Origin: Pseudomonas brassicacearum subsp. neoaurantiaca
GTDB lineage: Bacteria; Pseudomonadota; Gammaproteobacteria; Pseudomonadales; Pseudomonadaceae
NCBI RefSeq assembly: GCF_013608025.1
Contig: NZ_VDLV01000012.1
Location: forward strand, 113,780 to 177,779
Direction: 5' to 3'
DNA: 64,000 nucleotides
Made by a program: the position numbers and the translations under genes
The notes under the pieces: generated by a model
Databases searched by the model: none
What the model was told of the DNA's origin: nothing
What the model saw: only the letters and a program-made list of their open reading frames with translations
Part shown: one piece after another, positions 38,557-48,202 of the stretch
Numbering within the stretch: the first letter of the stretch is position 1
Layout: each line of letters begins with the position of its first letter

Positions 38557-39867
38557 ATGCAAGCGCACACCCTAAGCGCGCAGGCGTCGTTGGTGACGCC
38601 CAGCCGCAAGCGTTTTTTCATCATGGTCCTGCTGTTCATCACCGTGGTGATCAACTACCTGGACCGCAGCAACCTCTCTATCGCCGCCCCGGCGCTAACC
38701 ACCGACCTGGGTATCGACCCGATCCACGTCGGGCTGATTTTCTCGGCGTTCGGCTGGACCTACGCCGCCATGCAGATCCCCGGTGGCTGGCTGGTGGACC
38801 GAGTGCCGCCGCGCATCCTGTATAGCGTGGCGTTGTTGCTGTGGTCGGCGGCCACGGTGATGCTCGGTTTCGCTGCCAGTTTCATCGCCTTGTTCGTGCT
38901 GCGCATGGCCGTAGGTGCCCTGGAAGCACCGGCTTATCCGATTAACAGCCGCGTGGTGACGACTTGGTTTCCCGAGCGCGAGCGGGCCACGGCCATTGGT
39001 TTCTATACCTCCGGCCAGTTCGTCGGCCTGGCATTCCTGACTCCGGTTCTGGCGTGGCTGCAACACGCGTTTGGTTGGCACATGGTGTTTGTCGCCACAG
39101 GTGCGGTGGGCATTCTCTGGGCGGTTATCTGGTACGCGGTGTATCGCGAGCCACGGGACTTCAAAGGCGCCAACGCCGCTGAAATCGAACTGATCCGCGA
39201 GGGCGGCGGGCTGGTGGATATCCAGGCCGAGACCGCCAAGGCCAAGGCCAAATTCAGCTGGAGCGACCTCGGCATCGTCCTGACCCAACGCAAGTTGTGG
39301 GGCATCTACCTGGGGCAGTTCTGCCTCAACTCCACGCTGTGGTTTTTCCTGACGTGGTTCCCGACCTACCTGGTGAAATATCGCGGCATGGACTTCATCA
39401 AGTCCGGCTTGCTGGCGTCGTTGCCGTTCCTTGCTGCGTTCGTCGGCGTGCTCTGTTCGGGGTTCTTCTCCGATTGGCTGATCCGTCGCGGCGCCACGGT
39501 GGGGTTCGCGCGCAAGTTGCCGATCATTGGCGGGCTGTTGATTTCCACCTCGATCATCGGCGCCAACTTCGTCGAGTCGACACCGCTGGTGATCGCGTTC
39601 CTGGCCCTGGCATTCTTTGGCAATGGCCTGGCTTCGATCACCTGGTCGTTGGTGTCGACCCTGGCACCGGCAAGATTGCTCGGTTTGACCGGCGGGGTGT
39701 TCAATCTCATCGGTAACCTTGCGGCCATTGCCACGCCTATCGTCATTGGCTTCCTCGCCAGCGGTGATTCGTTCGCCCCGGCCATTACCTACATCGCCGT
39801 ACTGGCCTTGATGGGCGCGTTGTCCTACATCCTGCTGGTCGGGAAAGTCGAGCGCATCGAGTTGTAG
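38557..39867 (+). CDS. MFS sugar-acid:H+ symporter (galactonate/glucarate type)
   Basis: A 436-residue anion:cation symporter-family permease with 12 membrane segments and the family signature INYLDRSNLSIAAPAL in TM1. E. coli DgoT and GudP are of this kind. Next to dgoKAD it most likely imports D-galactonate. AAGAGG precedes the ATG; a hairpin (ACGGGCG/GCCCGT) follows the stop. Confidence 0.87.
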   Translation: MQAHTLSAQASLVTPSRKRFFIMVLLFITVVINYLDRSNLSIAAPALTTDLGIDPIHVGLIFSAFGWTYAAMQIPGGWLVDRVPPRILYSVALLLWSAATVMLGFAASFIALFVLRMAVGALEAPAYPINSRVVTTWFPERERATAIGFYTSGQFVGLAFLTPVLAWLQHAFGWHMVFVATGAVGILWAVIWYAVYREPRDFKGANAAEIELIREGGGLVDIQAETAKAKAKFSWSDLGIVLTQRKLWGIYLGQFCLNSTLWFFLTWFPTYLVKYRGMDFIKSGLLASLPFLAAFVGVLCSGFFSDWLIRRGATVGFARKLPIIGGLLISTSIIGANFVESTPLVIAFLALAFFGNGLASITWSLVSTLAPARLLGLTGGVFNLIGNLAAIATPIVIGFLASGDSFAPAITYIAVLALMGALSYILLVGKVERIEL

Positions 39868-39926
39868 TCCTACGAGACGGGCGACCATAATGCCGCCCGT
39901 TCCCCGCTCACTGTTGAAGGCCGGCC

Positions 39927-40730
39927 ATGCAGCAAGACGATCCAAAAATCATCAAGGATGCCGCTCCTACCGGCACGCAGACATTGCTGCGCGGCCTGGG
40001 CGTGGTCCAGGCGGTTGCCAGTGGCGCCCGCGACTTGAAGGAAATCGCCCGGCTGATCGGCACCACCCGCAGCACCACCCATCGCCTGGCCAGTTGCCTG
40101 GTGGACGAACGTTACCTGCGCGTGGTGCCGCAAGTGGGCTACCTGTTGGGGCCGAAGTTGATCGAGTTGGGTTTCCAGGCCCGGGAAGAATTGCCCCTGG
40201 TGAGCCTGGCGGGGCCGTACCTGGACGAGCTGTCCGCGTTGACCGGGGACACCGTGCACTTGGCGATTCGCGAGGGCGACGAAGTCCTGTACCTGCTGAA
40301 GAATCCTGGGCGTAACGGCCCGGAGATGCGTTCACGGGTGGGTCATCGCATGCCGTTGGCGCGGACCGGGATCGGCAAGGCGCTGATGCTCGATGACTCC
40401 CAGGAACAATGGAAGCGGCTGTACGAAATCAGCTTGCCTGCCAGTGGGAAGAATCAGTTCTGGCCCCAGCATCAAGAGCAATCCTGGGAGCAGTTCCAGC
40501 AACGGATGGTGGAGTATGTGGCGGGGGGCTATGCCTTCGACCTGGAGGACAACGAACCGTCGATCCGCTGTGTGGCGGCGCCGATTCGTGATGCCGGCAA
40601 GCGCATCGTCGCCGGTATCAGCATCGCCAGCACCGTGCCGTACATGCCGCTGGAAAAGATGGCCGAGCTGATTCCCCTGGTCAAAGGGGTCACAGCCCGG
40701 CTGTCGGCGGAACTGGGCGCCAAGGTCTGA
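39927..40730 (+). CDS. IclR-family transcriptional regulator
   Basis: A 267-residue IclR regulator: winged helix at about 28-60 (DLKEIARLIGTTRSTTHRLAS) and the C-terminal effector domain (GEDEVLYLLKN-like stretch, RIVAGISIAS). It closes the dgo region and is the natural candidate to bind the two TCCCA-N5-TGGGA sites. The operator position, upstream of the -35, fits activation, though IclR proteins may also repress. The effector is probably a sugar acid. Confidence 0.9.
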   Translation: MQQDDPKIIKDAAPTGTQTLLRGLGVVQAVASGARDLKEIARLIGTTRSTTHRLASCLVDERYLRVVPQVGYLLGPKLIELGFQAREELPLVSLAGPYLDELSALTGDTVHLAIREGDEVLYLLKNPGRNGPEMRSRVGHRMPLARTGIGKALMLDDSQEQWKRLYEISLPASGKNQFWPQHQEQSWEQFQQRMVEYVAGGYAFDLEDNEPSIRCVAAPIRDAGKRIVAGISIASTVPYMPLEKMAELIPLVKGVTARLSAELGAKV

Positions 40731-40736
40731 CGAGCG

Positions 40737-41789
40737 TCAGGCCTTGAGTGTCGCCATGTCGATGACAAAGCGGTACTTCACGTCCCCGGCGATCATGCGG
40801 CTGTAGGCCTCGTTGATCTGGCGGATGTCGAGCATTTCAATGTCGCAGCTGATGTTGTGTTCAGCACAGAAATCCAGCACTTCCTGGGTTTCTGCGACGC
40901 CGCCGATCAGCGAGCCGGCCAGGACGCGGCGACCCAATATCAGTTTTGCCGCGTGTACCGGTGGGTCAACGGGCTCGACCAGGCCCACGATGATATGCAC
41001 ACCGTCGAAACGCAGCGTGTCGAGGTAGGGGTTGAGGTCGTGCTGCACCGGAATGGTGTCCAGCAGGAAGTGGAAACGTCCTGCCGCGGCGGCCATCTGT
41101 TCGGCGTCGGTGGATACGATCACATGGTCCGCGCCTTGGCGACGGGCTTCTTCCGCCTTGCTCGCCGAGCGGGTGAACAGCGTCACTTCCGCGCCCATGG
41201 CCTTGGCGAACTTGATGCCCATGTGGCCCAGGCCGCCCATGCCCAGCACGCCGACCTTGTCACCGGCCTTCACGCCGTAGTGCTTGAGCGGCGAATAGGT
41301 GGTGATGCCGGCGCAGAGCAGCGGTGCGGCACTGGCCGGGTCGAGTGCTGCCGGGATGCGCAGCACAAAATGCTCGCTGACCACGATGCTGTCGGAATAG
41401 CCGCCCATGGTGTGGCCGCCACTTATGCGGTCCGGGCTGGCGTAGGTCTGGGTCATGCCTTCCAGGCAGTATTGCTCAAGATCGGACCGGCAAGCTTCGC
41501 ACTCGCGGCAGGAATCGACCATGCAGCCCACGCCTACCAGATCGCCGACTTTGTGACGGGTGACATTCGCACCGACGGCGGTGACTTTTCCGATGATTTC
41601 ATGGCCGGGCATCAGCGGGTAAACGGCGATGCCCCATTCATTGCGGGCCTGGTGGATGTCGGAGTGACAGACGCCGCAGTAGAGGATTTCGATCGCCACG
41701 TCGTCGGCGCGCGGGCTGCGACGCTCGAACTTCATCGGGGCGAGGGGAGTGGTGGCCGATTGGGCGGCATATCCGATGGCTGTGTACAT
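40737..41789 (-). CDS. Zinc-dependent alcohol dehydrogenase (YahK/CAD type)
   Basis: A 350-residue MDR-family NADP(H)-dependent aldehyde reductase. Catalytic zinc site in CGVCHSD and PGHE; the structural zinc cysteines are in CRECEACRSDLEQYC; the Rossmann motif is GMGGLGHMG. Convergent with the IclR gene (stops 6 bp apart) and divergent from an AraC regulator, which may control it. Likely a broad aldehyde reductase. Confidence 0.9.
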   Translation of the reverse strand: MYTAIGYAAQSATTPLAPMKFERRSPRADDVAIEILYCGVCHSDIHQARNEWGIAVYPLMPGHEIIGKVTAVGANVTRHKVGDLVGVGCMVDSCRECEACRSDLEQYCLEGMTQTYASPDRISGGHTMGGYSDSIVVSEHFVLRIPAALDPASAAPLLCAGITTYSPLKHYGVKAGDKVGVLGMGGLGHMGIKFAKAMGAEVTLFTRSASKAEEARRQGADHVIVSTDAEQMAAAAGRFHFLLDTIPVQHDLNPYLDTLRFDGVHIIVGLVEPVDPPVHAAKLILGRRVLAGSLIGGVAETQEVLDFCAEHNISCDIEMLDIRQINEAYSRMIAGDVKYRFVIDMATLKA

Positions 41790-41969
41790 GATGGACCTCG
41801 CTTAGCAGTGAACGGTGAGGGGTTCCATTCTGGGAGTCCTGGCGACAGGCGGCGATGGCGATTCCTACGCCTGTCATGCCTAATCCTCCGGCGTTGGCCA
41901 GGATTTGATTTCTTGTGACGCAAGACCTGCGATGATGGTTTCATCCCTTTTTTCGTGAAGTTTTCACCT

Positions 41970-42860
41970 ATGTTGTTGACTCGTCATCTCGATGCGAACG
42001 CCACGCTGGTCTCACTGATAGAACCCTTGGCGACCCGTGACGGTTTCGTCCCTACGCGACTGCCCGGCGTGCAGGCCCTTCGCGCCAGCCAGGACGTCGC
42101 TCGTGGCCCGCAGCTCTACGAGCCGAGCCTGGTGATCATTGCCCAGGGAAGCAAACTGGCCTACCTGGGACCTCGCACGCTGGAATATGGCGCCGGGCAT
42201 TATCTGATCCAGGCGCTGCCGGTGCCGTTCGAATGCGAAACCTACGCCATGCCCAATGCTCCGCTGCTTGGCGTTTCCGTTGCGATCGATCGGGCGATGC
42301 TGGGGGAACTTGTACTGGCCATGGGGTTGATGCCCGGTCGGAATCTGCCGCCGCAGACACCGGAATCGATGACCAGCGCGGTGCTCGACGACGCCATGCG
42401 TGGGGCTGTCGAGCGGTTGTTGCGCTGCTTGCACGATCCACTGGAGTGCCAGGTCATGGGCCAGGTGCGGCTGCGGGAATTGCTCTTCGTCGCGTTGCGC
42501 GGGCCCCAGGCCGATGTGTTGCGGGCGCTGGTGGAGCAGCAAGGGCAGTTCGCGCGGATTGCCGTGGCCCTGAGCCATTTGCACGCGCATTTCACCGAGC
42601 CGCTGAACGTCGAGACGCTGGCCAGTTGCGCGAACATGAGCGCCTCGACCTTTCATGAGCATTTCAAGCGCAGCACATTGTTGTCACCGGTGCAGTATCT
42701 CAAGCGGTTGCGCTTGCTCAAGGCCCAGCGGCTGCTGCTGATCGAGGGCATGGGCGTGGCGCAGGTCGCGCATCAGGTGGGATATCAGAGCCCGTCGCAG
42801 TTCAGCCGGGAGTACAAGCGTTACTTCGAGCGTAATCCTGGAGAAGAGCGCGTCGCCTGA
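41970..42860 (+). CDS. AraC-family transcriptional regulator
   Basis: A 296-residue regulator with an AraC-type N-terminal cupin-like domain (YEPSLVIIAQGSKLAYLG) and two C-terminal helix-turn-helices (VETLASCANMSASTFHEHFK and VAQVAHQVGYQSPSQFSREYK). ATG 41970 is preferred; GTG 41955 is possible. It shares a 180-bp promoter region with the dehydrogenase it may regulate in response to aldehydes or alcohols. Confidence 0.88.
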   Translation: MLLTRHLDANATLVSLIEPLATRDGFVPTRLPGVQALRASQDVARGPQLYEPSLVIIAQGSKLAYLGPRTLEYGAGHYLIQALPVPFECETYAMPNAPLLGVSVAIDRAMLGELVLAMGLMPGRNLPPQTPESMTSAVLDDAMRGAVERLLRCLHDPLECQVMGQVRLRELLFVALRGPQADVLRALVEQQGQFARIAVALSHLHAHFTEPLNVETLASCANMSASTFHEHFKRSTLLSPVQYLKRLRLLKAQRLLLIEGMGVAQVAHQVGYQSPSQFSREYKRYFERNPGEERVA

Positions 42861-42876
42861 GCCTCTGAAGATCCCT

Positions 42877-42966
42877 TGTGGGAGCGAGCTTGCTCGCGAT
42901 GGCGGTGTATCAGTCGACATTTTTGTTGAATGAACAATCTCTATCGCGAGCAAGCTCGCTCCCACA
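42877..42966. repeat. REPIN between the AraC gene and the ETF-QO gene
   Basis: Inverted pair of REP elements (TGTGGGAGCGAGCTTGCTCG and complement) about 45 nt apart. Confidence 0.9.
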
Positions 42967-42999
42967 TTGGTTTGCGGTGTCTGTTAGATTGCAGGCAAC

Positions 43000-43024
43000 A
43001 AAAAGGCCCCCATAACGGGAGCCT
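43000..43024 (-). terminator. Terminator of the ETF-ubiquinone oxidoreductase gene
   Basis: On the minus strand AGGCTCCC and GGGGCCT form a bulged stem followed by TTTTT, 20 nt after the stop codon. Confidence 0.75.
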
Positions 43025-43043
43025 CGATGTTCAGCGTGTCAGC

Positions 43044-44708
43044 TTACATGTTCGGGTAAGTCGGCCCGCCGGCGCCTTCCGGCGTGACCCAGGTGATGTT
43101 CTGTGCAGGGTCCTTGATGTCACAGGTCTTGCAATGAACGCAGTTCTGGGCATTGATCTGGAAGCGCTTCTCGCCGTCTTCCTTGGTAATCACTTCGTAT
43201 ACGCCGGCTGGGCAGTAGCGCTGGGCCGGTTCGTCGTACAGCGGCAGATTCTTGCTGATCGGGATGCTCGGGTCGGTCAGCTTCAGGTGGCAAGGCTGTT
43301 CTTCTTCGTGGTTGGTACCGGAGATGAATACCGAGCTGAGCTTGTCGAAGCTGATCTTGCCGTCCGGTTTCGGGTAGTCGATCTTCTTGCATTCGGCCGC
43401 CGGTTTCAGGCAAGCGTAATCCGGCTTGGTGTCACGCAGGGTGAATGGAATCTTGCCGCCGAAGATATTCTGGTCGAGCCAGTTGAAACCGCCGCCGACG
43501 ATCGCGCCGTACTTGTGGATTGCTGCACCGAAGTTGCGGCTGGCGAACAGTTCTTCATACAGCCAGCTGTTCTTGAAACTGTCGACATAGGCAGTCAGTT
43601 CATCACCGCCTTCGGACTCGGCGAACAGGCGATCGGCCACGGCTTCGGCGGCGAGCATGCCGGATTTCATCGCGGTGTGGCTGCCCTTGATCTTGGCGAA
43701 GTTCAGGGTGCCGAGATCGCAACCGATCAGCGCGCCGCCCTTGAAGACCATTTTCGGCAGCGAGTTCAAGCCGCCCTTGGCGATTGCGCGTGCGCCGTAA
43801 CTGACGCGCTTGCCGCCTTCGAGGTACTGCTTGAGAACCGGGTGATGCTTGAGGCGCTGGAATTCGTCGAACGGCGACAGGAACGTGTTGCTGTAGGACA
43901 AGTCAACGATCAGGCCGACCACCACCTGATTGTTTTCCAAGTGATAAAGGAAAGAGCCGCCAGTGTTCTCGGTGCCCATGATGTCCAGCGGCCAGCCAGC
44001 GGTGTGTACTACCAGGCCTGGTTGATGCTTGGCCGGATCGATTTCCCAGATTTCCTTCAGGCCGATGCCGTAGTGCTGGGTGTCGGCCTCGCTGTCCAGG
44101 TTGAAGCGCTTGATCAATTGCTTGCCGATGTGGCCACGGCAGCCTTCGGCGAACAGCGTGTATTTGCCACGCAATTCCATGCCAGGGGTGTAGAGGCCTT
44201 CCTTTGGGTGGCCTTCGCGATCGACACCCAGGTCGCCGGTAATGATTCCGCGAACCACGCCGTTCTCATCGAACAGCGCTTCCTGGGCGGCGAAGCCTGG
44301 GTAGATTTCCACGCCCAGGTTCTCGGCCTGCTGGGCCAGCCAGCGGCACAGGTTGCCAAGGGAAATAATATAGTTGCCTTCGTTGTGCATGGTCTTGGGC
44401 ACAAAGAAGTCAGGGATTTTGCTCCCGGCCTCGGCGTTCCTCAGGACATAAATGTCATCGCGCACGACCGGCGTGTTCAATGGCGCACCGAGTTCTTTCC
44501 AGTCCGGGAACAATTCGTTCAGGGCGCGGGGCTCGAACACCGCGCCGGAGAGGATATGCGCACCGACTTCGGAACCTTTTTCGACCACGCAGACGCTGAT
44601 TTCCTTACCGGCTTCGGCGGCCTTCTGTTTCAGTCGGCAGGCGGCAGACAGGCCAGCGGGGCCGGCACCGACGATGACCACGTCGAATTCCATGTATTCG
44701 CGTTCCAC
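43044..44708 (-). CDS. Electron transfer flavoprotein-ubiquinone oxidoreductase
   Basis: Membrane-associated FAD/[4Fe-4S] enzyme passing electrons from ETF to ubiquinone; needed for fatty-acid and amino-acid oxidation. The 554 residues show the FAD motif VVIVGAGPAGLSAA near the start and the C-terminal ferredoxin cysteines (CPAG and CVHCKTCDIKDP). The start is GTG 44708 with AGGAG 8 nt upstream. Divergent from etfBA, its electron donors. Confidence 0.96.
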   Translation of the reverse strand: MEREYMEFDVVIVGAGPAGLSAACRLKQKAAEAGKEISVCVVEKGSEVGAHILSGAVFEPRALNELFPDWKELGAPLNTPVVRDDIYVLRNAEAGSKIPDFFVPKTMHNEGNYIISLGNLCRWLAQQAENLGVEIYPGFAAQEALFDENGVVRGIITGDLGVDREGHPKEGLYTPGMELRGKYTLFAEGCRGHIGKQLIKRFNLDSEADTQHYGIGLKEIWEIDPAKHQPGLVVHTAGWPLDIMGTENTGGSFLYHLENNQVVVGLIVDLSYSNTFLSPFDEFQRLKHHPVLKQYLEGGKRVSYGARAIAKGGLNSLPKMVFKGGALIGCDLGTLNFAKIKGSHTAMKSGMLAAEAVADRLFAESEGGDELTAYVDSFKNSWLYEELFASRNFGAAIHKYGAIVGGGFNWLDQNIFGGKIPFTLRDTKPDYACLKPAAECKKIDYPKPDGKISFDKLSSVFISGTNHEEEQPCHLKLTDPSIPISKNLPLYDEPAQRYCPAGVYEVITKEDGEKRFQINAQNCVHCKTCDIKDPAQNITWVTPEGAGGPTYPNM

Positions 44709-44832
44709 AGGCTATCTCCTACTCAAGGCTCACAGTTTTTCTAATTGGAGGTTTGGCGTTGCATCCGTTGTTTCCTTCGCGAAGCGACGAAAGCGACAAT
44801 GGATGAGACGCGGCTCTCTCTCTAAGCGGCGC

Positions 44833-44861
44833 ATTATATCTACACCACTCTCAGGGTCCAA
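44833..44861 (-). promoter_or_regulatory. Promoter of the ETF-QO gene
   Basis: On the minus strand TTGGAC (44861-44856), 17 bp, TATAAT (44838-44833). The PsrA-like box lies immediately upstream of the -35. Confidence 0.65.
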
Positions 44862-44863
44862 TA

Positions 44864-44877
44864 CAAACGTTTGTTTG
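44864..44877. promoter_or_regulatory. PsrA-like operator
   Basis: CAAAC-GTTT-GTTTG fits the published PsrA consensus (C/G)AAAC-N2-4-GTTT(G/C). PsrA is the fatty-acid-responsive TetR regulator of pseudomonads, and the ETF genes have been named among its P. aeruginosa targets. Confidence 0.7.
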
Positions 44878-45252
44878 AAAACGCCGCAGCCCAGATAAAT
44901 CACTGACGTACGGCTTATGACTGGCCATTTTGCCGTATTGACCGGAATAGGTGTTCCGGTCAAGATACGGGCGGTTTTGCGCTCGCCGTAGGCTGACTGT
45001 TGGTTTCAAGAGCACCTCTAAAGACAGGGCGAAGGCAGCACAAAGTGACGAATTGCGAGGTTTGGACGCGCAGTTTACACGCCGCGATAATGAATGACTC
45101 ATCGGTCATCACTGACGAATGGTCTTCACTCCCGTGAGCAAGGTCATGTGTGGTTCATGCCGGCGTTTTTAGAGGTGCCCTTGCGCCCATGATCATCAAC
45201 CGCCAGGTTCGCCCGGGCGACTTTCTTTTCACCGGAGAGTAACGAGGAATCC
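44878..45252. other. Long divergent intergenic region before etfB
   Basis: No coding frame is supported. The region must hold the etfB promoter and leader. It contains an 11-bp inverted repeat, GCACCTCTAAA (45012-45022) and TTTAGAGGTGC (45168-45178), enclosing 145 nt. Confidence 0.5.
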
Positions 45253-46002
45253 ATGAAGGTTCTTGTAGCTGTCAAACGAGTGGTCGACTATAACGTCAAG
45301 GTTCGCGTCAAGGCGGACAACTCCGGCGTCGACCTCGCCAACGTCAAGATGTCGATGAACCCTTTCTGCGAAATCGCCGTAGAAGAAGCCGTACGCCTGA
45401 AAGAGAAAGGCGTGGCGACTGAGATCGTCGTCGTTTCCATCGGCCCGACCACCGCCCAGGAGCAACTGCGTACTGCGCTGGCGCTGGGTGCCGATCGTGC
45501 CATCCTCGTCGAGTCCGCCGAAGACCTGACTTCCTTGGCCGTTGCCAAACTGCTGAAAGCCGTTGTCGACAAGGAACAGCCACAGCTGGTCATCCTCGGC
45601 AAGCAGGCCATCGACAGCGACAACAACCAGACCGGCCAGATGCTCGCTGCATTGAGCGGCTACGGCCAGGGCACCTTCGCTTCGAAAGTCGAAGTGTCGG
45701 GCGACAGCGTTGCCGTGACCCGCGAAATCGACGGCGGCGCACAGACGGTTTCCCTGAAACTGCCGGCCATCGTCACCACTGACCTGCGTTTGAACGAGCC
45801 GCGCTACGCGTCCCTGCCAAACATCATGAAAGCCAAGAAGAAGCCGCTTGAAGTGCTGACTCCTGACGCTTTGGGCGTTTCCACCGCCTCCACCAACAAG
45901 ACCCTGAAAGTCGAAGCGCCGGCTGCACGCAGCGCGGGCATCAAGGTCAAGTCGGTGGCTGAACTGGTCGAGAAACTGAAAAACGAAGCGAAGGTAATCT
46001 AA
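45253..46002 (+). CDS. etfB: Electron transfer flavoprotein beta subunit
   Basis: AMP-binding subunit of ETF, which collects electrons from acyl-CoA dehydrogenases. The 249 residues have the standard start [20 protein letters not shown] and the [16 protein letters not shown] and [16 protein letters not shown] stretches. Two bases separate its stop and the etfA start. Confidence 0.97.
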   Translation: MKVLVAVKRVVDYNVKVRVKADNSGVDLANVKMSMNPFCEIAVEEAVRLKEKGVATEIVVVSIGPTTAQEQLRTALALGADRAILVESAEDLTSLAVAKLLKAVVDKEQPQLVILGKQAIDSDNNQTGQMLAALSGYGQGTFASKVEVSGDSVAVTREIDGGAQTVSLKLPAIVTTDLRLNEPRYASLPNIMKAKKKPLEVLTPDALGVSTASTNKTLKVEAPAARSAGIKVKSVAELVEKLKNEAKVI

Positions 46003-46004
46003 AA

Positions 46005-46934
46005 ATGACTATCTTGGTAATCGCCGAACACGATAACAAAGCGCTGGCTCCAGCCACGCTGAACACCGTTGCTGCCGCTGCCAAAATCGGTGGCGATGTC
46101 CACGTCCTGGTGGCCGGGCAGGGCGCTGGCGCCGTTGCCGAAGCCGCTGCGAAAATCGCGGGCGTCAGCAAAGTCCTGAACGCCGACAACGCCGCCTACG
46201 CGCACCAGTTGCCGGAAAACGTCGCGCCGCTCGTGGCCGAGCTGGGCAAGGGCTACAGCCACATCCTGGCTGCCGCGACTTCCAACGGCAAGAACATCCT
46301 GCCACGCGTCGCCGCTGCTCTGGACGTCGACCAGATATCCGAAATCATCTCGGTCGAAAGCGCCGACACCTTCAAGCGTCCGATCTACGCCGGCAACGCC
46401 ATTGCCACCGTGCAATCGACTGCCTCGGTCAAAGTCATCACCGTACGCGCCACCGGTTTCGACCCGGTTGCCGCCGAAGGTGGCTCGGCTGCCGTTGAAG
46501 CCGTAGGCGCTGCCCACGACGCCGGCATCTCCAGCTTCGTCAACGAAGAACTGGCCAAGTCGGACCGTCCTGAGCTGACCGCTGCCAAGATCGTCGTTTC
46601 CGGCGGCCGCGGCATGCAGAACGGTGACAACTTCAAGCACCTGTACGCCCTCGCCGACAAGCTGGGCGCTGCCGTTGGCGCATCCCGCGCGGCGGTGGAC
46701 GCAGGCTTCGTGCCCAACGACATGCAGGTCGGCCAGACCGGCAAGATCGTTGCGCCACAGCTGTACATCGCCGTCGGTATCTCCGGCGCGATCCAGCACT
46801 TGGCTGGCATGAAAGACTCCAAAGTGATCGTTGCGATCAACAAGGACGAAGAAGCGCCGATCTTCCAGGTGGCCGACTACGGCCTGGTTGCGGACTTGTT
46901 CGAAGCCGTACCTGAGCTGGAGAAGCTGGTCTAA
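46005..46934 (+). CDS. etfA: Electron transfer flavoprotein alpha subunit
   Basis: FAD-binding subunit of ETF, 309 residues. The C-terminal FAD domain is plain: [37 protein letters not shown], and [29 protein letters not shown]. Followed by a strong terminator. Confidence 0.97.
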   Translation: MTILVIAEHDNKALAPATLNTVAAAAKIGGDVHVLVAGQGAGAVAEAAAKIAGVSKVLNADNAAYAHQLPENVAPLVAELGKGYSHILAAATSNGKNILPRVAAALDVDQISEIISVESADTFKRPIYAGNAIATVQSTASVKVITVRATGFDPVAAEGGSAAVEAVGAAHDAGISSFVNEELAKSDRPELTAAKIVVSGGRGMQNGDNFKHLYALADKLGAAVGASRAAVDAGFVPNDMQVGQTGKIVAPQLYIAVGISGAIQHLAGMKDSKVIVAINKDEEAPIFQVADYGLVADLFEAVPELEKLV

Positions 46935-46956
46935 TCCAGCGTCTTCACTTATAAAG

Positions 46957-46985
46957 AGCCCGGCCCTTTGGCCGGGCTTTTTATT
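46957..46985 (+). terminator. Terminator of etfBA
   Basis: AGCCCGGCC (46957-46965) pairs with GGCCGGGCT (46970-46978) around a 4-nt loop, then TTTTATTT. Confidence 0.92.
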
Positions 46986-47008
46986 TCTGCGGACGGGAGT
47001 GTGGTGCG

Positions 47009-47833
47009 ATGGATCTTCGCCGATTGGCTGGCTGGTCGTTGCTGTTGGCGCTGGGGTGCGCGCCAGGCCTGTCGGTCGCCGCTGGCAAATGCGAGCGCCT
47101 GATCGCCACCGGCAGCCCCGATGCGCCGCCGTATCTATGGCAAGACCCCCAGGATCCCAAGCATTTGATCGGCGCTGGCGCCGATCTGCTGGAGCAAGTG
47201 GCGAAAGCGCTGGGCATCAAGATTGAAATTCTTTACGCCGGCAAGCGCGCCCAGGCGCTGGACGAAGTGCGCAGCGGACGCATGGACCTGCTCACCGACG
47301 CCCCGTTGACCACGACTGGCCTCGAAGTGCTGGATTACGTGCATCCGCCCCTGCTGGAGAATGACTACCTAGTGTGGACCCGCAAGGATTCGACACTGGT
47401 TGTCGAGCGACCGGAGGACCTTCATGGGCATCCCGGCGCCTTGTCGGAAAAGGCCCGAATGACACAGGGATTTGGCGTCTTCGCTGAGCAGAATCTAACC
47501 CTGACCCGTACGCCCAACCTGACCCAGGCCTTTCAGAAATTGCTCCTGGGCGAAGTGGAATATGTACTGGCTGGGCGCTACTCAGGCCTGGCGATGGCGC
47601 AGACCTTGGGAATGGCGAATGACCTGCAAGCTGCGCCGCAACCGATGGACAAGCCGGGCCTGTTCCTCGCGGTTTCCCATAACTCCGCCTGCAACGACCC
47701 ATGGTTACGCGGACAGCTGGCGCAAAAGATGACAGAATTGGCCGCGTCCGGCCTGGCAGAGGCTGTGTTGCAGCGCAATCTGGAGCGTTGGCGAACACAG
47801 TTGCAACCAACTGTCAGTGCCCCAAAACAGTAG
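47009..47833 (+). CDS. Periplasmic solute-binding protein (family 3)
   Basis: A 274-residue secreted protein with a signal peptide ending near residue 25 (GLSVAAGKCE). The fold pattern, PDAPPYLWQDP, GADLLEQVAKALGI and SGRMDLLTDAPLT, is of amino-acid-binding (SBP_bac_3) proteins. No ABC permease is nearby, so it may be a sensor or orphan receptor. GGGAG precedes ATG 47009. Confidence 0.8.
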   Translation: MDLRRLAGWSLLLALGCAPGLSVAAGKCERLIATGSPDAPPYLWQDPQDPKHLIGAGADLLEQVAKALGIKIEILYAGKRAQALDEVRSGRMDLLTDAPLTTTGLEVLDYVHPPLLENDYLVWTRKDSTLVVERPEDLHGHPGALSEKARMTQGFGVFAEQNLTLTRTPNLTQAFQKLLLGEVEYVLAGRYSGLAMAQTLGMANDLQAAPQPMDKPGLFLAVSHNSACNDPWLRGQLAQKMTELAASGLAEAVLQRNLERWRTQLQPTVSAPKQ

Positions 47834-47842
47834 GGAACATTA

Positions 47843-48202
47843 GTGACTATTCGACCTCTTTTCGCTGCCCTGGCCGTTCTGGCTCTGGCGGGTTGTGCAG
47901 CCGATCCGGCGCCGAATGAACAGATCCGCTTGACTGAGCAAGCCATCGAGCAAGCCCACGCAGTAGGCGCCACCGCCGATGAAGTGCCTGAATTGAAACT
48001 CGCCGAGGAAAAGTTTGCCCGCGCCAAAGGCAACATGACCGACGAATCCTACAAGAAGGCACGCATGCGGGCCGAACAGGCCGAACTGGATGCACGCCTG
48101 GCCGAAGCGAAGGTGCTGACTCTCAAGAGCCAGGAGCAACTGAACGTGCTCGATACGCGCATCAAGCGCTTGCGCAAACAGCTGAGGGAGGATGCCCAAT
48201 GA
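47843..48202 (+). CDS. DUF4398 lipoprotein
   Basis: A 119-residue lipoprotein with lipobox LALAGC (Cys at about residue 18) and a charged, helical, probably coiled-coil body typical of DUF4398. GTG 47843 is used. Its stop overlaps the start of the OmpA-family gene (ATGA), so the two are made together and likely interact at the outer membrane. Confidence 0.8.
   Translation: MTIRPLFAALAVLALAGCAADPAPNEQIRLTEQAIEQAHAVGATADEVPELKLAEEKFARAKGNMTDESYKKARMRAEQAELDARLAEAKVLTLKSQEQLNVLDTRIKRLRKQLREDAQ

Noticed and set aside
42930..44744. A 600-codon plus-strand frame opposite the ETF-QO gene
   Set aside because: It is the antisense shadow of a well-identified enzyme and starts inside a REP element.
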